This document shows positions 17,938 to 27,964 of a stretch of DNA of 64,000 nt, piece by piece. The notes under the pieces were generated by a model. It searched no databases and was not told where the DNA came from. It saw only the letters and a list, made by a program, of their open reading frames with translations. Made by a program: the position numbers and the translations under genes. Position 1 is the stretch's first letter; each line of letters opens with the position of its first letter. Origin of the DNA: an uncultured Pelagibacteraceae bacterium (lineage in GTDB: Bacteria; Pseudomonadota; Alphaproteobacteria; Pelagibacterales; Pelagibacteraceae); the NCBI GenBank assembly GCA_902579285.1, contig CACHGA010000001.1, positions 248,001 to 312,000 of the forward strand. The letters run 5' to 3'.

Positions 17938-17963
17938 AGCAAAAAATTATTTAATTTAAATTA

Positions 17964-18851
17964 ATGGAAAATATTCCCTACGACAAAAGAACTGGAAAAA
18001 TTTGGTATAATTCCGAGATGGTAAATTGGACAGATGCAAAGGTCCATTTATTAAACCATGGTTTGCATTATGCTAGCTGTGTTTTTGAGGGGGAAAGAGT
18101 CTATAACGGTGAAATTTTTAAATTAGAAGAGCATACCCAAAGACTTTTTCACTCTGCGAAAAGGATGGGAATTAAAATACCTTATTCAGAAAAAGAAATT
18201 AATGATGCTTGTAAAGAAATTATTTTAATACAAAAAGTGAATGATGGATATGTAAGACCAATTATCTGGCGAGGAAGTGAAATGATGGCGATCTCTGCTC
18301 AAAAAAATAAAATACATGTTGCTGTTGCGGCGTGGGAATGGGGTTCATACTTTGATCCTAAACTTAAACTCAATGGAATAAAATTAAATATCTCTTCTTG
18401 GAGAAGACCTCACCCCAACTCCGTTCCTTGGGATACAAAAGCCGCAGGGCTCTATATGATTTGTACTCTTTCAAAACATGAGGCCGAAAGCAAAGGCTTC
18501 ACAGACTCTTTAATGTTGGATCATGAAGGAAATATTGCTGAAGCAACTGGAGCAAATATTTTTTTTAAAGATAGTTCTGGAGCTTTGCATACTCCTATTC
18601 CAGACTCATTTCTTGATGGAATTACAAGAAGATGTGTTATTGATTTAGCCAAAGGAAAAGGTGTTAAAATAATTGAAAGGAAAATCAAACCCGATGAAAT
18701 GTCAAATTTTGTTGGATGTTTTTTAACAGGAACGGCTGCAGAGGTAACACCAGTTTCACAAATAGATAAATTTAATTTTGAGGTATGTAGTTTAATTAAA
18801 GATTTGTCTGAAAATTACCAAAAACTTGTTCGCAAAAAATTTGCTGCTTAA
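17964..18851 (+). CDS. ilvE: Branched-chain amino-acid aminotransferase
   Basis: IlvE is a PLP enzyme of fold type IV that interconverts Leu, Ile and Val with their keto acids. The 295-residue protein has HGLHYASCVFEGERVY, the PLP-lysine region SVPWDTKAAGLYM, LDHEGNIAEATGANIF and LTGTAAEVTPV, all standard for the family. D-amino-acid transaminase and 4-amino-4-deoxychorismate lyase are relatives but lack this exact pattern. It is divergent from the marR operon and convergent with the glycosyltransferase, 6 bases apart. Confidence 0.95.
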   Translation: MENIPYDKRTGKIWYNSEMVNWTDAKVHLLNHGLHYASCVFEGERVYNGEIFKLEEHTQRLFHSAKRMGIKIPYSEKEINDACKEIILIQKVNDGYVRPIIWRGSEMMAISAQKNKIHVAVAAWEWGSYFDPKLKLNGIKLNISSWRRPHPNSVPWDTKAAGLYMICTLSKHEAESKGFTDSLMLDHEGNIAEATGANIFFKDSSGALHTPIPDSFLDGITRRCVIDLAKGKGVKIIERKIKPDEMSNFVGCFLTGTAAEVTPVSQIDKFNFEVCSLIKDLSENYQKLVRKKFAA

Positions 18852-18857
18852 TTTATT

Positions 18858-19568
18858 TTATTTTTTATTTAATAATACTTTTTCAATAAAACAATAAATT
18901 AAAGTAAATAAGTATTTTGATCTAAGTTCTTTAATATTAAACTTTGCTTTTCCAATTTTTCTACCATACCAATTTATAGGTATTATTTTATAGGAATATT
19001 TTCTTGATATTATTTTAAGAGGTATTTCTAGGAATATATTAAAACTCTCAGATACAAATGGAAGCATATTTTTTATTACCTTAGTATTATAAATTTTAAA
19101 TGCATTAGTATAATCATTGTATTTATTAAAAAATAAAACCTGCACAAAAAAATTAAAAATTCTATTCAAAATTAATTTTCTAAAAGGGTAATCTAGAACT
19201 TTTGTATTTTTCATAAATCTAGAGCCAAATACTGCATCTAAATTTTCTTTACTAATTTTATTATAATATTTTTTTAAATCTTCAAAATCATCTGAAAGGT
19301 CAGCCATAGTTATACAGGTATATACCCCATTACATTTTTCTATACCTAAATTAATAGCACCACCTAACCCCTTTTTTTTATTATCAAAAACTTTAAAGTT
19401 TTTATTTTCATCAGCAATTTTATTTGCTTTTTGGAGCGTCCCATCTGTGCTGAAATCATTAATAAAGAGAACTTCATATTTAATTTCCTTAAGGTTTTTG
19501 ATAAAATTCTCTTTTATATTGTCTAAATTGTCTATTTCATTTCTAAGAGGTATTATAACACTTAACAT
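18858..19568 (-). CDS. Family 2 glycosyltransferase
   Basis: A 236-residue GT-A enzyme. It starts MLSVIIPLRNEIDNL, with the nucleotide-sugar site FINDFSTDGT, the KKGLGGAINLGI segment and an acidic DLSDD in the metal-binding position. It most resembles dolichyl- or undecaprenyl-phosphate sugar transferases without the C-terminal membrane domain. Donor and acceptor are unknown. It is divergent from the O-antigen ligase-like gene, 68 bases away, and the two probably serve the same surface glycan. Both sit between housekeeping genes, which may indicate a small variable locus. Confidence 0.8.
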   Translation of the reverse strand: MLSVIIPLRNEIDNLDNIKENFIKNLKEIKYEVLFINDFSTDGTLQKANKIADENKNFKVFDNKKKGLGGAINLGIEKCNGVYTCITMADLSDDFEDLKKYYNKISKENLDAVFGSRFMKNTKVLDYPFRKLILNRIFNFFVQVLFFNKYNDYTNAFKIYNTKVIKNMLPFVSESFNIFLEIPLKIISRKYSYKIIPINWYGRKIGKAKFNIKELRSKYLFTLIYCFIEKVLLNKK

Positions 19569-19636
19569 ATCTGGTAATAATTAATATAGATTAAATTATT
19601 ATTGATGAAAAGAGCTTCTTGGCTTAAAAAAAGTTA

Positions 19637-21019
19637 ATGTTCAATTTTAAATTATTAAATACTAATCAGTATATAATTTTGAATGTACTATTTTGCCTTA
19701 TTCCATTAAGTTACATAATTGGAAATTTTGCAGTAAATCTTAATGTATTATTGCTAATTGTTTTTTCGTTATTTCTTTTTAAAACTAAAATTTTTCAAAT
19801 TAAACTTTTACTAGTAGACAAATTTATAATAATTTTTTTTATATTTATTTTGTTCACAGGAATTATAAATACTTTTGAATATTTATACATATTGAACTCA
19901 GAAAAATTCAACACGAATAAATCATTAGAAACAATCGAAAGTATAACCACCGCTTCTCAGGAACCAATTTTTATAAAAACAGTCTTTTATTTAAGATACT
20001 TTTTCTTTTATATAATTTTAAGGTTTTTAATTATTAAAAATAAGATTAATTTCAAGTGGTTTTTTACATCATGTTCAATATTTTGTTTATTTGTGAGTTT
20101 TGATATTTTTTACCAATTAATTTTCTCAAAGGATATTTTCGGATTAGTAAGTAATGATCCAAGCAGGTTATCAGGCCCATTTGGAAATGAAAAGATAGCA
20201 GGAGGATACTTGCATAAATTTTCAATTTTCAGTTTTTTTATTTTTCCATTCTTTTTTCAATTTAAAAAAATTTATTTGTCAATAATTCTGGCGATTCTTT
20301 TCATTATTTTTACTACTGCGATTATCTTAAGTGGTAACAGAATGGTTTTGGCACTTTACCTGATGGCAATTTTTTTAATATTGATATTTGAGAAAAGTAC
20401 AAGAAAATATATTCCAATATCTTTAATTTTAACAATTACAATTTTTTATTTTGTTTTTTCTAATAACGAAAGAATGCGAAATCATTTTCATGGTCTATTA
20501 AATAAAGGAAATCAAATGCTACAAATTTTTGTTATTGAAAATATAACTAAATCCAGGGAAATTCCTGGTCATTCAATACCTGCTTATTACCAGGAGTATA
20601 AAAATTTTTATGGTACTTGGCTTATGAATAAGTACATTGGAGGTGGCGTAAGATCCTATAGACACAATTGTTGGAAGCGTACAGTAATAAAATCAAATGA
20701 AAGAGGCACATGCACCACACATCCGCATAACTATTATTTAGAAATTTTGACTGATCTTGGTTTGTTGGGATTTATATTATTTTTTTTAATATTTTCAATT
20801 GTTATTTATGAAACTTTAATTAAAAAATATTTTTTGAAATCAATAAATATAAATCAATATGCAGATAAACTTTTAATTCCTTTTACTTTTATTTTTATTT
20901 CTGAAATATTTCCAATAAGACATTCTGGTAGCTTTTTCGCAACAATGAACTCGACTTATATTTTTTTGATAATATCAATAATTATTTCTTTGAATTATAT
21001 AAAAAATAAAAAAAATTAA
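19637..21019 (+). CDS. O-antigen ligase/polymerase-like membrane protein
   Basis: A 460-residue protein with about ten membrane helices and a large loop between residues ~280 and 370. Features of the Wzy/WaaL family are SGPFGNEKIAGGYL, the arginine in LSGNRMVLALYL, and the loop end TTHPHNYYLEILTDLGLLG, where the conserved His lies. WaaL ligates O-polysaccharide to lipid A-core and Wzy polymerises repeat units; the sequence does not separate them. It ends 2 bases before the convergent pgsA end. Confidence 0.78.
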   Translation: MFNFKLLNTNQYIILNVLFCLIPLSYIIGNFAVNLNVLLLIVFSLFLFKTKIFQIKLLLVDKFIIIFFIFILFTGIINTFEYLYILNSEKFNTNKSLETIESITTASQEPIFIKTVFYLRYFFFYIILRFLIIKNKINFKWFFTSCSIFCLFVSFDIFYQLIFSKDIFGLVSNDPSRLSGPFGNEKIAGGYLHKFSIFSFFIFPFFFQFKKIYLSIILAILFIIFTTAIILSGNRMVLALYLMAIFLILIFEKSTRKYIPISLILTITIFYFVFSNNERMRNHFHGLLNKGNQMLQIFVIENITKSREIPGHSIPAYYQEYKNFYGTWLMNKYIGGGVRSYRHNCWKRTVIKSNERGTCTTHPHNYYLEILTDLGLLGFILFFLIFSIVIYETLIKKYFLKSININQYADKLLIPFTFIFISEIFPIRHSGSFFATMNSTYIFLIISIIISLNYIKNKKN

Positions 21020-21021
21020 AA

Positions 21022-21600
21022 TTATTTTTTATCTTCATTAATGGCAGTATCGATTCCTTTTTTCAAATAGATGTATCCAGTATATAATGTCAAAAAAGAT
21101 GCAATCCATAGCAAAATGATACCTATTGTTTGTGCATTATAATCTTGAAAATTAATTATCTTATTACCTGTCTCTCCCGTTAAAAGAAGAGCTATCGAAA
21201 ACATTTGAATAAATGTTTTAAATTTCGACATACTTGATACTGGGACTGTATCTTTACTTGTTTTTGCAATAAATTCTCTTAATCCAGAAATCAAAATTTC
21301 CCTTGTTAATATAACAATTGCAGCAATAACTTCATAATTTTTAATAATTCCATTCATTATTAATAAAACTAAAGCCGCAGATACTAAAATTTTGTCTGCA
21401 ATTGGATCTAAAAGCTCTCCCAACTTTGACTCCTCTTTATACAATCTTGCTAAAAGGCCATCCAAATAATCGGTAAAACTTGCCAAAACAAAAAGAAAAA
21501 ATGGAACAAGATCCCCGACAACCCCGGGAATAAAAAATGATAAAACAAATATTGGGACAATTATCATTCGACCAATAGTTAAAATATTCGGTATTTTCAT
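21022..21600 (-). CDS. pgsA: CDP-diacylglycerol-glycerol-3-phosphate 3-phosphatidyltransferase
   Basis: PgsA makes phosphatidylglycerol phosphate in the inner membrane. The CDP-alcohol phosphatidyltransferase signature D-G-x2-A-R-x8-G-x3-D-x3-D is complete, from DGLLARLYKE to GELLDPIAD. There are about five hydrophobic helices in 192 residues. The N-terminus NIPNILTIGRM-like (here IPNILTIGRMIIVP) is typical of PgsA rather than of cardiolipin or phosphatidylserine enzymes. It follows uvrC by 6 bases, an arrangement also known elsewhere in proteobacteria. Confidence 0.94.
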   Translation of the reverse strand: MKIPNILTIGRMIIVPIFVLSFFIPGVVGDLVPFFLFVLASFTDYLDGLLARLYKEESKLGELLDPIADKILVSAALVLLIMNGIIKNYEVIAAIVILTREILISGLREFIAKTSKDTVPVSSMSKFKTFIQMFSIALLLTGETGNKIINFQDYNAQTIGIILLWIASFLTLYTGYIYLKKGIDTAINEDKK

Positions 21601-21606
21601 AATAAA

Positions 21607-23442
21607 TTAATCTTCATGAAAAAAATCATGAATTTTTTTTGCCACTTTTTCTTCAATCCCTTCTACTGACTTTAAATCCTCAAAACTTGCAGATTCCACT
21701 GATTTTGCAGAACCGAAGTGATGAAGTAAAGCTCTTTTTCTGTTTCTTCCTATTCCAGAGATTTGATCAAGTAATGATTTACTTAAATTTTTTCGTCTCT
21801 TAGCTCTGTGTGTGCTTATTGCAAACCTGTGAGACTCATCCCTAAGTCTTTGAAGAAAGAAAAGAGTAGGATCGTTTTTTTTGAATTTAAAAATTTTATT
21901 TTCATGAAAAAAAGTTTCATCACCAGCGTTTCTATTTTTACCTTTGGCAATAGCAATTATAGGCAATTCGTGAAGACCAAGATCATTTAAAGCTTCTCTA
22001 GATACAGAGTATTGACCTTTACCACCATCTATTAATATTAAATCTGGTAACGTCATATTTGTATTTTCATCCTTAAGCGCTCTTTTAAATCTTCTATTTA
22101 AAACTTCCCTCATCATACCATAATCATCCCCTTTGACTGCTTGTGATTTAATATTAAATTTCCTGTATCTTTTTTTTATAAAACCTTCCTTGCCAAAAGT
22201 GATTAAAGCACCGACAGAGTCGGAACCCTGGATATGGCTATTGTCATATACTTCAATTAAATTTACGTTAAAATTCAAATTAAATTTATCAGCAAGTTTA
22301 TCTATCAACTTTGAATTACTTTCGGTTTCTAAGATTTTTTGTGTTAAAGCTTGCTTCGCATTTTTCTTAGCCATTTCTGAGACAATTTTTTCATCTTTTG
22401 TAGTAGCTTTTTTAATCACTATTTCTTTTTTTTCCCTAGAAGAAAACGTTTTTTCTAACAAAGTTTTTTCATTAATTTCAATATTTAAAAGAACAAGTTT
22501 AGGAACAGTTTTATTTTCGTAAAATTGACCTAAAAAAGAAGATAAAATTTTTTCCTCTTTTTCGTCAGGGTCATGCTTTGGAAAATAAGCTTGATTACCC
22601 CAGTTTTGTTTTGATCTAAAAAAGAAAACTTGAACACAAGTTTTGCCGGACTCTTTAAAAATAGAAACGACGTCTGCTTCCTTCAAGTTAGTTTGATTTA
22701 CTTTTTGTGAAGACTGAATTTGTGTAAGAGCTTTTATTCTATCTCTGAGAATAGCAGCTTTTTCGTAATCCAAGTCTTCGCTAGCTTTCTCCATTTCTGT
22801 GGACAAATTTTTTTGAATTCTTTGTGACTTGCCGGAAATAAAATCAACTGCATCACCAACCAAACTATTGTAATTTTCTTCCTCAATTTTTCCCACGCAT
22901 GGAGCAGAGCACCTTCTTATTTGATATAAAATACATGCTCTATCTCTGTTTCTAAAAACTGTATCATCACAAACTCTGAGTAAAAATATTTTTTGAAGAA
23001 TTTTAATTGTCCAGTTTGCGGATCCTACCGATGCAAAAGGACCAAAATAATATCCATTTCTATTTTTTTTTCCTCTTAGTTTGGTTAATTGTGGCCATTT
23101 ATCTTTTTGACCGATAAATATGTATGGGAAAGACTTATCATCCCTTAATAAAATATTGAATCTAGGCTTATGTTTTTTTATAAGATTTGCCTCTAATAAT
23201 AGAGCTTCACTCTCATTTGTTGTGGTGGTGGTTTCAAGCTTACGTGTAAGTGAAAGCATTCTCTCTGTTCGTATTGGAAGATGACTGTCTGAAACATAGC
23301 TCTTAAGACGATTTGGAATATTTTTAGCTTTACCAACGTACAGAATTTCGTTTTTATCACTTAACATTTTATAAACCCCGGGATTATTTGTGAGATTTAC
23401 AATTTTTTTTCGAATTGTTTCTTTACCTTTTTCAATACTCAT
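21607..23442 (-). CDS. uvrC: Excinuclease ABC subunit C
   Basis: UvrC makes both incisions in nucleotide-excision repair. In 611 residues I see the GIY-YIG nuclease ([16 protein letters not shown]), a Cys cluster around [17 protein letters not shown], the UvrB-binding helix pair ([15 protein letters not shown]), the RNase H-like nuclease with [14 protein letters not shown] and [10 protein letters not shown], and C-terminal helix-hairpin-helix motifs ([13 protein letters not shown]). It belongs to the operon uvrB-folM-folB-uvrC-pgsA and overlaps folB by 11 bases. uvrB and uvrC so close together is unusual. Confidence 0.97.
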   Translation of the reverse strand: MSIEKGKETIRKKIVNLTNNPGVYKMLSDKNEILYVGKAKNIPNRLKSYVSDSHLPIRTERMLSLTRKLETTTTTNESEALLLEANLIKKHKPRFNILLRDDKSFPYIFIGQKDKWPQLTKLRGKKNRNGYYFGPFASVGSANWTIKILQKIFLLRVCDDTVFRNRDRACILYQIRRCSAPCVGKIEEENYNSLVGDAVDFISGKSQRIQKNLSTEMEKASEDLDYEKAAILRDRIKALTQIQSSQKVNQTNLKEADVVSIFKESGKTCVQVFFFRSKQNWGNQAYFPKHDPDEKEEKILSSFLGQFYENKTVPKLVLLNIEINEKTLLEKTFSSREKKEIVIKKATTKDEKIVSEMAKKNAKQALTQKILETESNSKLIDKLADKFNLNFNVNLIEVYDNSHIQGSDSVGALITFGKEGFIKKRYRKFNIKSQAVKGDDYGMMREVLNRRFKRALKDENTNMTLPDLILIDGGKGQYSVSREALNDLGLHELPIIAIAKGKNRNAGDETFFHENKIFKFKKNDPTLFFLQRLRDESHRFAISTHRAKRRKNLSKSLLDQISGIGRNRKRALLHHFGSAKSVESASFEDLKSVEGIEEKVAKKIHDFFHED

Positions 23443-23836
23443 TTGATCTGGTTTTTTCTAACTCTATTCCTACTGATGAAGTATTCTTAATCACATCTAA
23501 TTTTTCAATTCTTAAAAGAACTTTTTTTATTCTAAAATTTTCAAAAAGTTTAGAGAATATTTTTTCAGCTAAAGTTTCAAGAAGCGGGTAATGCTTTCTG
23601 GACGTAATCCTCATAATAGTTTTAATTATTTGTTCATAATTAACAATACTTTTTAAATCTTTATCATTTGGAATTAAATTTTGATCAATATTAATAATTA
23701 AATTGAATTTCACTCTTTGTTTTTTCTTTTTTTCAAAATTATGAATGCCAATAAGCATCTTTAAAACCAGATCTTTTATTAGAATTTTTCTTTTATAATT
23801 AAAAGATCTTTTTTGTTTAAATTTAATTACTTTCAT
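23432..23836 (-). CDS. folB: Dihydroneopterin aldolase family protein
   Basis: FolB splits dihydroneopterin to 6-hydroxymethyl-dihydropterin in folate synthesis. The protein (134 residues from ATG 23836) has the [18 protein letters not shown] start, a Tyr in [15 protein letters not shown] with the substrate-binding Glu, and the catalytic Lys segment RIEKLD. The chosen start overlaps the upstream pteridine reductase stop as ATGA; an upstream frame start at 23869 is less likely. The N-terminal 15 residues are Lys-rich and unconserved. Sequence divergence leaves some doubt on substrate, but the neighbour supports a pterin role. Confidence 0.85.
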   Translation of the reverse strand: MKVIKFKQKRSFNYKRKILIKDLVLKMLIGIHNFEKKKKQRVKFNLIINIDQNLIPNDKDLKSIVNYEQIIKTIMRITSRKHYPLLETLAEKIFSKLFENFRIKKVLLRIEKLDVIKNTSSVGIELEKTRSNEY

Positions 23837-24588
23837 TCTTTTGAGTTTATTATATCGGGTGTTTTCCATGCTAAACTTTGTCCGCTATCTACACTAACTA
23901 TTTGACCTGTAATGTTATCATTTTCGATAAAGTATTTAACAGATGAACATATATTGTTTAAATTAACTTGCTTTTGAAGAATAGTGGATTTCCATTGAGC
24001 TTTAAAATGTTTTTCTGATTGCCTTTTATTTTTTAAAGTTGGACCAGGTGAAATACCATTTACCCTTATATTCGGAGCAAGTTTCATAGCAGCTATAGTG
24101 GTGAGTGTCGCAAGTGCAGATTTACTCAAAGTATATGAAAAAAAGAAAGGGGTAAGTTTTTTTACTCTTTGATCTATAATATTTATAACATTTGCTTCTT
24201 TATTTTTTACATATTTTTTCAAGTCTTTAATCAAGAATGAAGGGGCTTTTAAATTTATATCTATATGTTCTGAAAAACTTTTTTCACTAAAGTTTTCTAA
24301 ATTATCTTTTTCAAATAATGATGCATTGTTAATAAGACAGTCTAAACCTTTCATTTTTTTAATAGCAAACGGCAATATTTTTTTTACTTGATTAATATTG
24401 CGCAGGTCTGCTTTAATTAAATGAACTTTACTACCTATTTCTTCTAGTTCTGTTTTCAATTGTTGTGCTGATTTTTTTGATTTATTAAAATGAATTACTA
24501 TATCAACATCGTATCCAGCTAAACTTTTTGCTATAGCTGAACCAATTCTAGTTGCGCCTCCAGTTATAATTATTTTTTTGGCTTCCAT
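23833..24588 (-). CDS. folM: Pteridine reductase-like SDR (FolM/PTR1 type)
   Basis: A 251-residue short-chain dehydrogenase. The cofactor loop reads TGGATRIG (residues 9-16), which is the TGX3RXG form of pteridine reductases rather than the common TGX3GXG. At the catalytic triad, VINIID puts Asp 139 where most SDRs have Ser, followed by Tyr 152 and Lys 156 in YTLSK. Both changes are hallmarks of PTR1 and FolM, which reduce dihydromonapterin, biopterin or dihydrofolate with NADPH. The next gene is folB, joined by ATGA. It may supply tetrahydrofolate if folA is absent, which the window cannot show. The start overlaps uvrB by 19 bases. Confidence 0.8.
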   Translation of the reverse strand: MEAKKIIITGGATRIGSAIAKSLAGYDVDIVIHFNKSKKSAQQLKTELEEIGSKVHLIKADLRNINQVKKILPFAIKKMKGLDCLINNASLFEKDNLENFSEKSFSEHIDINLKAPSFLIKDLKKYVKNKEANVINIIDQRVKKLTPFFFSYTLSKSALATLTTIAAMKLAPNIRVNGISPGPTLKNKRQSEKHFKAQWKSTILQKQVNLNNICSSVKYFIENDNITGQIVSVDSGQSLAWKTPDIINSKE

Positions 24589-26741
24589 TTTTTTATAGAC
24601 TTTCTTGGTTTAGTGCCTGGCATCCCCATCTTCGATCTACCTTGAGGGTATACTTTTTTGTTTAAATTGTACTGTGAAATTTTGGGATTTAAGTTAATCT
24701 CAAGTTCGTTTGTCTCCAATTTTCTTATTTCATCTCTAATTTTAGCTGCTTCTTCAAATTCTAAGTTCGATGCAGACTCTTTCATTTTTTTATTAAGAGC
24801 TTTTAAATGTTTTTTTAGGTTTCCACCAACATTTGACCCTTCACTAATTTTTACATAATCTTTTTCATAAACAGACTCTAGAATATCAGTAATCTCTTTC
24901 TTGACTGATTCTGCACTTATATTATTTTTTTTATTATATTCGACCTGTCTGCTTCTTCTCCTATCTGTCTCTTTAATAGCTTTATCAATACTTTTTGTTA
25001 CTTTGTCTGCATAAAGAATTACTTTGCCATCCACATTTCTTGCAGCTCTTCCAATAGTTTGAATTAATGATGTTTCTGATCTTAAAAAACCCTCTTTGTC
25101 TGCATCCAAGATTGCAACTAAAGCACATTCTGGTATATCCAATCCTTCTCTTAATAGATTGATACCCACCAAAATATCAAAAACACCCATTCGTAAATCT
25201 CTGATGATTTCAATTCTCTCAAGTGTATCTATGTCTGAGTGCATATATCTTACTTTCAAACCGTTTTCGTGAAGGTATTCTGTTAAATCTTCTGCCATTT
25301 TCTTTGTAAGGGTTGTAACTAAAATTCTATACCCTTTATCAATAACTTTTTTAGATTCATGGAATAAATCATCCACCTGAGTTTTTGCTGGTCGTATCTC
25401 AACGGGTGGATCAATTAAACCTGTAGGTCTTATGACTTGATCTATATATTTATTTTGAGTTTGTTTTAGTTCCCAAGGGCCGGGAGTTGCTGATACAAAA
25501 ACAGTTTGAGTTCTCATTGCATCCCATTCTTCAAATTTAAGTGGTCTATTATCCATACAAGAAGGCAACCTGAAACCATATTCAGATAGAGTTTTTTTTC
25601 TTGTGTGATCACCTTTATACATACCATTTAATTGAGGCACGGTAACATGACTTTCATCCACAAAGATAATTGTATTGTCTGGGAAATACTCAAAGAGAGT
25701 AGGGGGTGGCTCACCTTTTTTTCTGCCAGATAAAAACCTTGAATAATTTTCAATTCCGGCACACGTACCTGTTGCTTCAATCATTTCGAGATCAAACTTG
25801 GTTCTTTCTCGTAACCTTTGAGCTTCAAGAAGTTTATTATTCGCCTTGTGGTCTTCTAAAGTTACTTCCAATTCTTTTTTAATTTCTTTGATAGCTTGGT
25901 CAATAGTTGGCTTTGGAGTTATGTAATGACTATTAGCGTATAGCTTTATTACCGCAAAGTCGTTTGTTTTATCTCCGGTTAAAGGATCAAACTCCTCAAT
26001 CTTTTCAAGTTTATTTCCATTCAAACTTAACCTCCAGGCCCTATCCTCCAAATGTGAGGGAAATATTTCTAAATTTTCTCCCCTAACTCTAAATGTACCT
26101 CTAAAAAAGTTTTGATCATTTCTTTTATATTGCAGATTTACAAATGTTCTTATGATTTCATCCCTCTCATATTCATAATTTTTTTTCAAAGCCAAAGTCA
26201 TTTTACTATAAGCTTCGACTGAACCTAAACCGTAAATACAAGAGACGCTGGCCACAATAATTACATCGTCACGCTCAAGCAAAGATCTAGTTGCTGAATG
26301 TCTCATTCTATCTATCTGCTCATTTATAGATGCTTCTTTTTCAATATAAGTATCTGATCTTGGAACATATGCTTCAGGAGTATAATAATCGTAATAGGAT
26401 ACAAAATACTCAACTGCATTATCAGGAAAAAAACTTTTCATTTCACCGTATAACTGTGCTGCTAAAGTTTTATTTGGGGCCAAAACTAAGGCAGGTCGAT
26501 TCGAAGATTCTATTACTTTTGCCATTGTGAATGTTTTTCCGGATCCAGTAACGCCTAGCAAAACTTGTTCACTCTGTTTATCTTTTAAATTTTTAATTAT
26601 CTTTTTAATTGCTTCAGGCTGATCCCCGGCAGGTTGAAAATTGCTCTTTATTTTGAAGTTAATTCCACCTTCAAGTTTTTTCCTAACAGGCGCTTTATTT
26701 GCTTCTAAATTATCTATTTTTTCTTGGTATGTATTTTGCAT
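24570..26741 (-). CDS. uvrB: Excinuclease ABC subunit B
   Basis: UvrB is the damage-verifying helicase of nucleotide-excision repair. The 723-residue protein has Walker A in [12 protein letters not shown], the DNA-clamping hairpin [12 protein letters not shown], the DESH box in IFVDESH, helicase motifs VSATPGPWE and TIGRAARN, and the C-terminal UVR domain ([18 protein letters not shown]) that binds UvrC. The tail GMPGTKPRK is short and basic. It is first in an operon with folM, folB, uvrC and pgsA and is divergent from an aminotransferase gene, 35 bases away. Confidence 0.98.
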   Translation of the reverse strand: MQNTYQEKIDNLEANKAPVRKKLEGGINFKIKSNFQPAGDQPEAIKKIIKNLKDKQSEQVLLGVTGSGKTFTMAKVIESSNRPALVLAPNKTLAAQLYGEMKSFFPDNAVEYFVSYYDYYTPEAYVPRSDTYIEKEASINEQIDRMRHSATRSLLERDDVIIVASVSCIYGLGSVEAYSKMTLALKKNYEYERDEIIRTFVNLQYKRNDQNFFRGTFRVRGENLEIFPSHLEDRAWRLSLNGNKLEKIEEFDPLTGDKTNDFAVIKLYANSHYITPKPTIDQAIKEIKKELEVTLEDHKANNKLLEAQRLRERTKFDLEMIEATGTCAGIENYSRFLSGRKKGEPPPTLFEYFPDNTIIFVDESHVTVPQLNGMYKGDHTRKKTLSEYGFRLPSCMDNRPLKFEEWDAMRTQTVFVSATPGPWELKQTQNKYIDQVIRPTGLIDPPVEIRPAKTQVDDLFHESKKVIDKGYRILVTTLTKKMAEDLTEYLHENGLKVRYMHSDIDTLERIEIIRDLRMGVFDILVGINLLREGLDIPECALVAILDADKEGFLRSETSLIQTIGRAARNVDGKVILYADKVTKSIDKAIKETDRRRSRQVEYNKKNNISAESVKKEITDILESVYEKDYVKISEGSNVGGNLKKHLKALNKKMKESASNLEFEEAAKIRDEIRKLETNELEINLNPKISQYNLNKKVYPQGRSKMGMPGTKPRKSIKKWKPKK

Positions 26742-26776
26742 TTTGTGTTAATAATAACAAAATATTATAAATTTCA

Positions 26777-27964
26777 ATGAGCATAGTTTCCAATAGTTTA
26801 AAGCGAATTAAACCCTCCCCAACCATAGCGGTTACCTCAAAAGCAAGGGAAATGAGGGCAGCTGGTAAAGATGTCATAGGTTTAGGAGCAGGTGAGCCTG
26901 ATTTTGACACCCCAGATAACATTAAAGACGCTGCCATCGAAGCAATTAAAAGAGGAGAAACAAAGTACACAGCTGTCGATGGTACACCTAAACTTAAAAA
27001 GGCGATCCAAGGGAAATTTACAAGAGAAAATAATTTGTCTTACGAATTAGACCAAATTTCAGTTGGTACGGGAGGAAAACAAGTTTTATATAATGTTTTT
27101 ATGGCAACCCTGAATCCAGGAGATGAAGTCATTATTCCAGCACCTTATTGGGTATCTTATCCTGATATGGTTTTATTAGCTGGTGGCAAACCCAAAATAG
27201 TAAAGTGCTCAGAAAAAAATGAATTCAAAATAACACCAGATGAATTAAAAAAAGCTATTGGAAAAAAAACTAAATGGTTAATTATAAACTCACCGTCTAA
27301 TCCAACTGGATCTTGTTACACAAGGAAAGAGATAGAAGAATTATCAAAAATATTAATAAAAAATAAAAATGTTTATATACTTAGTGATGATATCTATGAG
27401 CATATTACATATGATGATTTTAAATTTTTCACTATTGCTCAAATTAAAGCTTTAAAAGACAGAACATTAACAATGAATGGTGTAAGTAAATCTTACTCTA
27501 TGACTGGATGGAGAATAGGGTATGGAGCTGGTCCGAAAGACATAATTAAAGCTGTAGCGAAAATTCAATCTCAATCTACAACCAATCCATCTTCGATAAG
27601 TCAGGCAGCAGCTGTAGAAGCTTTGAATGGAACTCAAGATTTCATAAAAACAAGATCTGACTCCTTTAAGGAGAGGAGGGATTACGTTGTTGAAACTTTA
27701 AATAGTATTAATGGTCTAAGTTGTTTGAAACCAAGCGGAGCTTTTTATGTTTTCCCAAATTGCAAAAAGTTGTTAGGTAAAAAGACAAAATTAAAAACAG
27801 ATAAAGAATTTGTAGAAAAATTACTTGAAAAAGCTGAAGTAGCCGTAGTTCAGGGATCTGCATTTGGTTTAGATGGATATTTCAGAATTTCTTATGCTAC
27901 CTCCATGGAAAATCTTAAAAAAGCTTTAGATAGAATAAAATCGTTTTGTGAAAGTTTAAACTAA
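26777..27964 (+). CDS. Aspartate aminotransferase, class I (subgroup Ib)
   Basis: A PLP fold-type I aminotransferase of 395 residues. It has GAGEPDFDTPDNI, YTAVDGTPKLKKAI, the SPSNPTGSCY motif, DDIYEHITYD and the PLP lysine in SKSYSMTGWRIGYGAGP, with the substrate Arg in YFRISYA near the C-terminus. This is the common alphaproteobacterial aspartate/prephenate aminotransferase type. Exact amino donor is not decided by the sequence. Its 3' end overlaps the convergent reductase gene by 9 bases. Confidence 0.93.
   Translation: MSIVSNSLKRIKPSPTIAVTSKAREMRAAGKDVIGLGAGEPDFDTPDNIKDAAIEAIKRGETKYTAVDGTPKLKKAIQGKFTRENNLSYELDQISVGTGGKQVLYNVFMATLNPGDEVIIPAPYWVSYPDMVLLAGGKPKIVKCSEKNEFKITPDELKKAIGKKTKWLIINSPSNPTGSCYTRKEIEELSKILIKNKNVYILSDDIYEHITYDDFKFFTIAQIKALKDRTLTMNGVSKSYSMTGWRIGYGAGPKDIIKAVAKIQSQSTTNPSSISQAAAVEALNGTQDFIKTRSDSFKERRDYVVETLNSINGLSCLKPSGAFYVFPNCKKLLGKKTKLKTDKEFVEKLLEKAEVAVVQGSAFGLDGYFRISYATSMENLKKALDRIKSFCESLN

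Noticed and set aside
22133..22522. 129-codon open frame on the plus strand
   Set aside because: Antisense to uvrC, hydrophobic by composition only, and without a recognisable motif.
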